A DNA stretch of 7,345 bases from Dysgonomonas sp. (GTDB lineage Bacteria > Bacteroidota > Bacteroidia > Bacteroidales > Dysgonomonadaceae), in NCBI GenBank assembly GCA_030151105.1, contig JASLEN010000438.1:1-7345 (forward strand). Direction: 5' to 3'. The position numbers and the translations under genes are program-made. This document shows positions 1 to 5,122 of the stretch, one piece after another; the first letter of the stretch is position 1, and the number at the start of each line of letters is the position of its first letter. Below the pieces are notes generated by a model, which did no database searches, was not told the DNA's origin, and worked only from the letters and a program-made list of their open reading frames with translations.

Positions 1-1229
1 TTTACCTCTTGAATAGTGGTTCCACTACCATTGGCAATACGTTGGCGACGGCTTCCGTTCAATATCTCAGGATTGGTTCTTTCATCTGGAGTCATGGAAT
101 GGATAATAGCTTCAATTCCTTTGAAAGCATCGTCATCTATATCCAAATCTTTCACCGCCTTACCAACTCCTGGAATCATAGCAGCCAAGTCTTTCAGATT
201 ACCCATCTTTTTGATTTGGTTGATTTGCCCGATGAAGTCGTTGAAGTCGAATTGGTTTTTCGCAATTTTCTTTTGAAGACGTTTTGCCTCTTCTTCGTCA
301 TATTGCTCTTGCGCACGCTCTACTAAGGATACGATATCTCCCATCCCCAAGATACGGTCTGCCATACGAGAAGGGTGGAAAGCATCGATTGCATCCATCT
401 TTTCGCCAGTTCCCACAAACTTGATTGGTTTGTTTACTACCGAACGAATCGACAAAGCAGCTCCACCACGAGTGTCACCATCTAGTTTAGTCAAGATCAC
501 CCCATCAAAGTTCAATCTTTCGTTGAACTCTTTTGCCGTATTCACCGCATCCTGCCCTGTCATAGAGTCCACTACAAAAAGGATTTCTGTCGGATTCACC
601 GCATCTTTGATCGCTGTGATTTCTTTCATCATCTCCTCATCCACCGCAAGACGTCCTGCGGTATCGATGATTACAAGATCATGACCGTTTGCTTTAGCGT
701 GTTTGATCGCATTTTCGGCAATCTGAACAGGGTTTTTATTTTCTATTTCTGCATATACAGGAACACCTATTTGCTCTCCCAATACTTTCAACTGGTCAAT
801 AGCTGCTGGACGATAAATATCGTCTGCCACCAATAGAGGATTTTTTCCTTGTTTGGATTTCAGCATATTTGCCAATTTACCAGAGAAAGTGGTTTTACCC
901 GACCCTTGCAATCCTGACATCAGAATAACTGCTGGACTTCCTTTGATATTCAAGCCTACTGCTTCGCCACCCATCAATTGTGTCAATTCATCGTGCACAA
1001 TTTTGACCATCATCTCTTGTGGTTTAACGGCTGTTAGCACGTTTTGACCAAGAGCTTTTGTTTTTACTGTTTCAGTAAATTCTTTGGCAGTTTTGAAGTT
1101 AACGTCGGCATCCAAAAGTGCTCTACGCACATCTTTTAGCGTTTCGGCTACGTTGATTTCGGTGATTTGTCCTTCACCTTTCAGAATCTTAAACGAACGT
1201 TCTAATCTACTACTTAGACTTTCAAACAT
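1..1229 (-). CDS. ffh: Signal recognition particle GTPase Ffh (C-terminus cut by window edge)
   Basis: Ffh is the protein subunit of the bacterial signal recognition particle. It binds 4.5S RNA and signal sequences as they leave the ribosome, and delivers ribosomes to the membrane receptor FtsY. The minus-strand frame reads 409 codons from ATG at 1229 and is still open at position 1. Visible in order: the N-terminal helical bundle (about residues 1-90); the G domain with P-loop GLQGSGKTT (106-114), the DIYRPAAIDQL segment (137-147), DTAGR (189-193) and TKLD (247-250); GTGE (273-276); and the methionine-rich M domain from about 300. The M domain carries the RNA-binding signature SRRQRIANGSGT (393-404). 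Family members are usually about 440-450 residues, so roughly 30-40 are missing beyond the edge. The ATG is preceded by no clear Shine-Dalgarno, which is normal for this phylum, and the N-terminus MFESLSSRLE is typical of Ffh. No odd residues were seen. The identification is essentially certain. Confidence 0.97.
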   Translation of the reverse strand, partial: MFESLSSRLERSFKILKGEGQITEINVAETLKDVRRALLDADVNFKTAKEFTETVKTKALGQNVLTAVKPQEMMVKIVHDELTQLMGGEAVGLNIKGSPAVILMSGLQGSGKTTFSGKLANMLKSKQGKNPLLVADDIYRPAAIDQLKVLGEQIGVPVYAEIENKNPVQIAENAIKHAKANGHDLVIIDTAGRLAVDEEMMKEITAIKDAVNPTEILFVVDSMTGQDAVNTAKEFNERLNFDGVILTKLDGDTRGGAALSIRSVVNKPIKFVGTGEKMDAIDAFHPSRMADRILGMGDIVSLVERAQEQYDEEEAKRLQKKIAKNQFDFNDFIGQINQIKKMGNLKDLAAMIPGVGKAVKDLDIDDDAFKGIEAIIHSMTPDERTNPEILNGSRRQRIANGSGTTIQEV

Positions 1230-1266
1230 ATTATATCTGTGTTTTTTAGTTACTTATTTTGTGGTG

Positions 1267-1274
1267 CAAAGATA
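1267..1274 (-). promoter_or_regulatory. Candidate -7 promoter element for ffh
   Basis: On the minus strand this reads TATCTTTG, an exact match to the Bacteroidetes housekeeping -7 element TAnnTTTG. Transcription would start near 1260, leaving a leader of about 30 bases before the ffh ATG. No TTG-type -33 element is visible at the expected distance, so the assignment rests on the -7 box and its position. Confidence 0.6.
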
Positions 1275-1329
1275 TAAACTTTTGTGTAATATGGTAATAG
1301 ACATGCTTCTTATTTACCTACTTCCTCAC

Positions 1330-1363
1330 CCAAAAGGTAGCGAATGTAACGAAAGTAACACCC
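1330..1363 (+). repeat. Iteron-like 9-bp repeat cluster A
   Basis: After CCAAAAG come three 9-base units in register: GTAGCGAAT (1337-1345), GTAACGAAA (1346-1354) and GTAACACCC (1355-1363). The third agrees only in its first five or six bases. The cluster lies between ffh and the orphan helix-turn-helix gene. Regular 9-base spacing (just under one helical turn) resembles protein-binding iterons rather than simple slippage repeats. It matches cluster B over about 30 bases (25 of 30 identical), with starts 104 bases apart. Confidence 0.75.
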
Positions 1364-1433
1364 AAATTTCACCTATCATCTCACTATTTCGATAAATATC
1401 TTATTACTAATACTTAAACTTAAAACATATCTT

Positions 1434-1467
1434 CCAAAAGGTAACGAAAGTAACAAAGGTAATGATA
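1434..1467 (+). repeat. Iteron-like 9-bp repeat cluster B
   Basis: This is the second copy of the cluster A pattern: CCAAAAG, then GTAACGAAA (1441-1449), GTAACAAAG (1450-1458) and GTAATGATA (1459-1467). It ends four bases from the stop codon of the orphan helix-turn-helix gene, on that gene's 3' side. The unit GTAACGAAA is identical to the middle unit of cluster A. Confidence 0.75.
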
Positions 1468-1470
1468 TAT

Positions 1471-2007
1471 CTACATCCAATGTACTACCTTTTTGCTACC
1501 TTTGCCACCCGCCTTCTCTCTATTCAAATTCTCTCTCAATAGTTCCAAATCTCGCTTTGCCTTGTCACTACCTACCACTATACTCAACGGCATTTTCGCC
1601 TCTTGTGCTCCCTTCGCCTTTTGTCCTCCTCGCAGTCCATTTTGCAAACCCAAAGCAATAGCCGAAGTTTCGGGCACACAATATTTATCTTTCACCACAT
1701 ATTCCTTCACCTTCAACTCAGGTTCCTCTTCTGCATTTTTGCCAACTGCATACACCGTCTTTGTCTCCACCATCGCATAACCCTCTAGCTTTTTCTTTAT
1801 CGCCTTTCGAGCCATCATCTTCAGTCTCTCTTCTCTGTTCTCCATTGCCAATGCCACTGCTCTCGCAAATTCAGGTTTATCTGCCCTCCATCCGTAATAC
1901 GACTTGGTACTCACACTCAATATCCTGCATATATCCGTTATCGTAAACTCGTCTTCCTCTATCATCATCACTATTTTTTCGACCAATGCTTTGCTATACT
2001 TTGCCAT
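1471..2007 (-). CDS. Orphan helix-turn-helix protein resembling a phage terminase small subunit
   Basis: This is a 178-residue, lysine-rich protein (about 25 Lys). Residues about 20-42 form a predicted helix-turn-helix (TDICRILSVSTKSYYGW), followed by DKPEFARAVALA. In phage terminase small subunits of the phBC6A51-like type, the DNA-recognition domain is likewise followed by a 'PEFAxA' segment and a helix. Residues 107-123 (KDKYCVPETSAIALGLQN) resemble the C-terminal 'P-x-x-x-A-I-x-x-x-L-x-N' motif of those proteins. In phages such proteins bind the packaging site and load the large terminase. Here no large terminase, portal or integrase is in the window, and the neighbours are core genes, so a packaging role is doubtful. 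The C-terminal tail is encoded by repeat cluster C, and clusters A and B lie just downstream. I infer a DNA-binding protein that may recognise these repeats. The ATG at 2007 is the only sensible start, with no Shine-Dalgarno and no convincing promoter. A generic transposase-like helix-turn-helix protein is the main alternative. Confidence 0.7.
   Translation of the reverse strand: MAKYSKALVEKIVMMIEEDEFTITDICRILSVSTKSYYGWRADKPEFARAVALAMENREERLKMMARKAIKKKLEGYAMVETKTVYAVGKNAEEEPELKVKEYVVKDKYCVPETSAIALGLQNGLRGGQKAKGAQEAKMPLSIVVGSDKAKRDLELLRENLNREKAGGKGSKKVVHWM
1483..1507 (-). repeat. Inverted repeat cluster C inside the 3' end of the orphan gene
   Basis: Read on the minus strand, this stretch is rich in the same core: GGTGGCAAAG, then GGTAGCAAAAA, then GGTAGTA. 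It is in the opposite orientation to clusters A and B and is translated as part of the C-terminal tail GGKGSKKVVHWM. With cluster B it forms an imperfect inverted repeat across 1434-1507 with the stop codon near the loop; for example CAAAGGTA at 1454-1461 pairs with TACCTTTG at 1497-1504. The spacing is less regular than in A and B (9-11 bases). The hairpin could also act as a weak terminator for the gene, although no T-run follows it. Confidence 0.6.
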
Positions 2008-2061
2008 AATCTAAATTATCTAGTTAATCGTGTTAAACGTTTTTATATAGATAAAGAGGCT

Positions 2062-2080
2062 TGAATATATTGTATATTCA
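2062..2080. promoter_or_regulatory. Palindrome in the divergent intergenic region, operator-like
   Basis: TGAATATA and TATATTCA form a perfect 8-base inverted repeat around the 3-base spacer TTG. It lies 55 bases upstream of the orphan helix-turn-helix gene and about 90 bases upstream of the divergent membrane protein gene. Its size and position suit a dimeric repressor, but the sequence is very AT-rich and could be a chance palindrome. Confidence 0.35.
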
Positions 2081-2120
2081 CAAACGATTTAGATTCTATA
2101 ATACTCACTCTTTTTTTAAC

Positions 2121-2128
2121 TACCTTTG
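2121..2128 (+). promoter_or_regulatory. Candidate -7 promoter element for the 2173 gene
   Basis: TACCTTTG matches the Bacteroidetes -7 element TAnnTTTG exactly. It would start transcription near 2134, about 40 bases before the ATG at 2173. No clear TTG is present at the -33 position; a T-run precedes the box instead. The same bases, read on the other strand (CCAAAGGTAG), are also a copy of the repeat core found at 1330-1340. Confidence 0.5.
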
Positions 2129-2172
2129 GCTGGTCTAATACGATAATACAAATATTTTAAAATTATACAACT

Positions 2173-2652
2173 ATGTTTAAACCAGACATTATCTCCTTCA
2201 ACCTCCAAGGAGTAAAAGGGACTCTCAAACTAGAACAAGGAATGCTTGGACAAGCTAAAGTTTATCAAGATGATAGACTTTTGAAAAAGAAAGGAGTATT
2301 CAAAGCAAAATATCTTGTTGTGCTAGACAACGGACAAGAAGAATTTATAGAACTCAAAAGAGGCTTATCCTTTGCTTACTCGGTGATTTTTAGAGGCAAT
2401 GAAACCAAGCTAGAGCAAAATTTAAGCACCATAGAATATATAATGGGAATAGTGCCAATAATCCTTCTCATTTTCACAGGAGGCTTGATTGGAGCTATCA
2501 TAGGCATGGTAGGAACTACATTTGTATGCAACTTTATGAGAACCGAGAAAAAATTAGCCCTCCAAGCTATAGTAGCTGTATGTACTGCCCTAGCATGCTG
2601 GCTCATCTACCTTATCATCGCCTTTGCACTTGCTTCTTTAGTTTATAATTAA
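2173..2652 (+). CDS. Small membrane protein of unknown function
   Basis: I do not recognise this 159-residue protein. Residues 1-85 are a soluble, probably beta-rich N-terminal domain (for example VKGTLKLEQ, KYLVVLDNGQEEFIELKRGLSF). Residues about 88-120 are hydrophobic and glycine-rich (IVPIILLIFTGGLIGAIIGMVG), long enough for one long segment or a short hairpin. A charged break (RTEKK, 123-127) is followed by a second membrane segment at about 128-157 ending SLVYN. There is no signal peptide, so the N-terminal domain is probably cytoplasmic. It is a single-gene unit: a candidate promoter lies upstream, and a hairpin terminator separates it from the SPFH operon 190 bases downstream. Its neighbour suggests, without proving, a link to that membrane module. 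The coding sequence is intact and the composition resembles the adjacent genes. Confidence 0.8.
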   Translation: MFKPDIISFNLQGVKGTLKLEQGMLGQAKVYQDDRLLKKKGVFKAKYLVVLDNGQEEFIELKRGLSFAYSVIFRGNETKLEQNLSTIEYIMGIVPIILLIFTGGLIGAIIGMVGTTFVCNFMRTEKKLALQAIVAVCTALACWLIYLIIAFALASLVYN

Positions 2653-2675
2653 AAAACTATATAAAATTAACATCC

Positions 2676-2716
2676 AAATGCTCGAAAGTATCAGTTACTA
2701 TCGGGCATTTTGTTTT
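2676..2716 (+). terminator. Hairpin terminator after the small membrane protein gene
   Basis: AAATGCTCGA (2676-2685) pairs with TCGGGCATTT (2701-2710), with one G-U pair. After an A-A mismatch the stem continues as AGTA/TACT around the loop TCAGT. TTGTTTT sequence follows directly. The structure starts 24 bases after the stop codon and fits a factor-independent terminator. Confidence 0.75.
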
Positions 2717-2783
2717 AATAGTTCCGCAGTCTAAAAAAATGTAACAATCCAGCAACTTCACCACTCTTAACCTAAAGAATATA

Positions 2784-2811
2784 TTGCCAAACCAAAAAAA
2801 AACTATATTTG
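2784..2811 (+). promoter_or_regulatory. Promoter of the SPFH / zinc-ribbon operon
   Basis: TATATTTG at 2804-2811 matches the Bacteroidetes -7 element TAnnTTTG. A TTG at 2784-2786 lies 17 bases upstream, close to the usual -33 spacing. The predicted transcript would start near 2817, about 25 bases before the ATG at 2843. The leader is A-rich with no Shine-Dalgarno, as is common in this phylum. This is the best-formed promoter in the window. Confidence 0.7.
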
Positions 2812-2842
2812 CTACAAATAAAAAAATTAAAATCTAAATAAA

Positions 2843-3934
2843 ATGAGCTTTATAAAGAAACTAAAAGGAGAACTAATAGATATTATTGAGTTCTTAGACG
2901 ATAGTCAGAATACGATTGTACATCGTTTCGAGAGATTTCAGAATGAAATAAAAAATGGCGCCAAACTCATTGTTCGTGAAGGACAACAAGCCGTTTTCAT
3001 CAGTGAGGGGCAAATAGCTGATATCTTCACACCTGGAACATATACGCTCTCTACACAAAACATGCCTATCCTAAGCACTATAAAAGGATGGAAATATGGC
3101 TTCAACAGCCCTTTCAAGGCGGAGGTATATTTTATCAGCACTCGCAACTTCATAGACCAACGCTGGGGAACTAAAAACCCAATCATCTTAAATGATGCTC
3201 GCTTTGGTATGCTAGAAATTCGCTCTTATGGAACATACACGTTCAAAATTACCGATGCAGGTCAATTTATTCGTGAGATAGTGGGCACAAGTGGTACATT
3301 CACTACGGAGCAAATCAACGAACAATTGAGAAGTGTTATCGTTACACGATTTACGGACTCCATTGGAGAAGCAAATCTGCCAGTAGAAACCTATGCTGCC
3401 AACCTCAACGAACTTTCGTCTGCCATTTTCAATTACATGCAAGATGACTTTGCGGTATATGGAATGGATGTTACGAAATTCTTGATCGAAAACATCTCGA
3501 TGCCAGAAGAGGTTAAGAAAGAAATCTTCGAACTTAGCCGCTTAAACGCAGTCGACCTCAACAAGCTAACCCAAATGAAAGCTGCCAAAGCAATGGAAGC
3601 CGCAGCCAACAACCCATCAGGAATGGCGGGTGCAGGCGTAGGCATGGGTGCAGGTTTTGCAATGGCAAACCAAATGGCGCAAGCAATGGGACAACAACAA
3701 ACTCAACAAGCAACTCCTCCACCATTGAACGCTGTTTCGTATTTTGTTGCACAAAATGGACAACAGACGGGTCCTTTTGACAAAGCTACACTACAACAAC
3801 TAGTAGCTGGAGGACAACTGAAACGAGACACATTGGTTTGGAAAAATGGCATGGCTGGCTGGGAAGCAGCAAGCTCTCAGGCAGATCTTAATGATCTATG
3901 GGGACAAACTCCACCGCCACTACCTCAACTATAA
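2843..3934 (+). CDS. YdjI-like SPFH-domain protein with C-terminal GYF_2 domain
   Basis: This 363-residue protein has an SPFH (stomatin/prohibitin/flotillin-like) domain over about residues 20-235. It belongs to the COG4260/YdjI branch, shown by the QRWGTKNPI segment (107-113) and the PEEVKKEIFELSRLNAVDLNKL helix (221-243). There is no N-terminal membrane anchor, unlike flotillins or stomatins, so it is probably a cytoplasmic oligomer recruited to the inner membrane. A low-complexity Gly/Ala/Met then Gln segment (257-290) links to a GYF_2 domain (299-353: YFVAQNGQQTGPF, LVWKNGMAGW). GYF-type domains generally bind proline-rich peptides. Short TPPPL motifs flank the domain on both sides (291-295 and 356-360). 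In Bacillus, YdjI is encoded with PspA and zinc-ribbon/membrane partners in an envelope-stress operon. The next gene, 37 bases downstream with no terminator between, encodes a zinc-ribbon membrane protein, so I infer a similar membrane-associated role. Its actual substrate is unknown. Confidence 0.9.
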   Translation: MSFIKKLKGELIDIIEFLDDSQNTIVHRFERFQNEIKNGAKLIVREGQQAVFISEGQIADIFTPGTYTLSTQNMPILSTIKGWKYGFNSPFKAEVYFISTRNFIDQRWGTKNPIILNDARFGMLEIRSYGTYTFKITDAGQFIREIVGTSGTFTTEQINEQLRSVIVTRFTDSIGEANLPVETYAANLNELSSAIFNYMQDDFAVYGMDVTKFLIENISMPEEVKKEIFELSRLNAVDLNKLTQMKAAKAMEAAANNPSGMAGAGVGMGAGFAMANQMAQAMGQQQTQQATPPPLNAVSYFVAQNGQQTGPFDKATLQQLVAGGQLKRDTLVWKNGMAGWEAASSQADLNDLWGQTPPPLPQL

Positions 3935-3971
3935 TATTTTAATAAAATAAAACTGAAACACTCTAAGTTTA

Positions 3972-5057
3972 ATGGACGAATTCAGTACACAATCCACCAC
4001 AACCAACGCTTATAGCTGCGATGGTTGTGGTGCTCCGTTAGCATACAAACCAGGTTCTCGAACTTTGGTCTGCAATCATTGTGGGTCTGTGAAAGAAATT
4101 GAACAAGACACCCAAGAGATTAAAGAACTAGACTTCAACACCTATATGGAACACTTTGAAGAGGAAGTCTATGGAACTACCAAAGTAGTGACCTGCTCCA
4201 ACTGCAAAGCTACGCCAACTGTGGATGAAAACCTTAAATCCATGGCTTGCCCTTATTGTGGTTCGCCCTTGGTGGAAGAAAATGTGCATCAAGAACGATA
4301 TATCAAACCTGATTATGTAGCACCTTTTGAAATAGAGAAAAACGCAATAAGCAATATTCTATCCAAATGGTCTAAGGGTCTTTGGTTTGCCCCCAACAAA
4401 TTGCAGCGAGCAATTCTCTCCCCTGTCAATCTCAATGGTATATATATGCCATACTGGACGTATGATGCAGATACAGTAACCGACTATACGGGCGAACGTG
4501 GAGATGCCTATTACGTAACGGTAGGCTCGGGTAAAAATAGACGAACTGTGAGAAAGGTGAGATGGAGCTATACAAGTGGAAGGATCACTAATTTTTATGA
4601 TGATGTGCTCATCTGTGGGACACGTACTCTCGATCACACCATTCTAGCCAATCTAGGAGGATGGGATACCAAAGGCTTGGTAAAAATAAATGATAGCTAT
4701 CTCGCAGGATTTGTTACCGAAAAATATCAGGTAGATTTGCGTCAAGGCTTTGAATATGCTCAACAAGTGATAGAAAGTAGCGAGCGAAGCAACGTTAGAT
4801 ACGATATTGGCGGAGACGAGCAACGTGTGCACTCTATGGATGTAAAATACTTTAATGTGAAGTTTAAGCACGTTTTGCTTCCTATTTATGTAAGTGCTTT
4901 TAGATACAAGAATAAGCTATTCACTTTCTATGTGAATGGTAGTACAGGCAAAATATCAGGAAAAAGACCATACAGCACCATCAAAATCACCTTGGCTGTG
5001 ATAGCTGGTATTTTGGCTGCTGTAGGTATTTATTATCTGTTGGATACTTATGCTTAG
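3972..5057 (+). CDS. Membrane-anchored double zinc-ribbon protein, partner of the SPFH protein
   Basis: This 361-residue protein has two four-cysteine zinc ribbons near the N-terminus: C16-x2-C19 with C34-x2-C37, and C75-x2-C78 with C93-x2-C96. A conserved middle follows, with GIYMPYWTYDADT (156-168), and near the end LLPIYVSAFRYKNKLFTFYVNGSTGKISG (302-330). One membrane helix at about 338-357 is followed by only a few residues, so most of the protein should be cytoplasmic and tail-anchored. Proteins of this shape are often mislabelled 'primosomal protein N-prime' or 'helicase' in databases; there are no helicase motifs here. It is the second gene of an operon with the SPFH-GYF_2 protein and ends in a strong terminator. 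By analogy with YdjG-type partners of YdjI, it probably anchors the SPFH oligomer to the membrane. All eight cysteines are present and nothing looks broken. The biochemical role is not established. Confidence 0.88.
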   Translation: MDEFSTQSTTTNAYSCDGCGAPLAYKPGSRTLVCNHCGSVKEIEQDTQEIKELDFNTYMEHFEEEVYGTTKVVTCSNCKATPTVDENLKSMACPYCGSPLVEENVHQERYIKPDYVAPFEIEKNAISNILSKWSKGLWFAPNKLQRAILSPVNLNGIYMPYWTYDADTVTDYTGERGDAYYVTVGSGKNRRTVRKVRWSYTSGRITNFYDDVLICGTRTLDHTILANLGGWDTKGLVKINDSYLAGFVTEKYQVDLRQGFEYAQQVIESSERSNVRYDIGGDEQRVHSMDVKYFNVKFKHVLLPIYVSAFRYKNKLFTFYVNGSTGKISGKRPYSTIKITLAVIAGILAAVGIYYLLDTYA

Positions 5058-5084
5058 AAATAAAAAAGTACACCTATTAAAAAC

Positions 5085-5118
5085 AAAAGAGCGATTATAG
5101 TTTTATAATCGCTCTTTT
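5085..5118. terminator. Bidirectional terminator between convergent genes
   Basis: A perfect 15-base stem, AAAAGAGCGATTATA (5085-5099) with its complement at 5104-5118, closes a 4-base loop (GTTT). Each side ends in a T-run on its own strand, with further T-rich sequence beyond. It sits 27 bases after the zinc-ribbon gene and 4 bases after the stop codon of the tamB-like gene on the other strand, so it can serve both transcripts. Confidence 0.92.
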
Positions 5119-5122
5119 ATTT

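Noticed and set aside
1..1047. Plus-strand reading frames at 9-326, 421-684 and 853-1047
   Set aside because: All are antisense to the unmistakable ffh gene, and their translations have no recognisable features.
1084..1395. Plus-strand frame of 103 codons crossing the ffh start and the first repeat cluster
   Set aside because: It overlaps the ffh N-terminus and its promoter in antisense, has no promoter of its own, and shows no protein-like pattern.
1330..1507. CRISPR array
   Set aside because: The units are about 9 bases long, directly adjacent and partly inverted. There are no 28-36-base repeats with unique spacers and no cas genes.
1493..1946. Plus-strand frames opposite the orphan helix-turn-helix gene
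   Set aside because: Their Ser/Leu/Pro-rich translations are the expected shadow of a purine-rich Lys/Glu coding strand.
1330..2129. Conventional insertion sequence or integrated prophage
   Set aside because: There is no transposase or integrase, no large terminase or structural genes, and no matching target-site duplication next to the imperfect end repeats.
2843..3934. Flotillin (FloA/FloT) or HflK/HflC identity for the SPFH protein
   Set aside because: It lacks an N-terminal membrane anchor and the long EA-rich flotillin coiled coil. The QRWGT segment and the GYF_2 fusion point to the YdjI branch.
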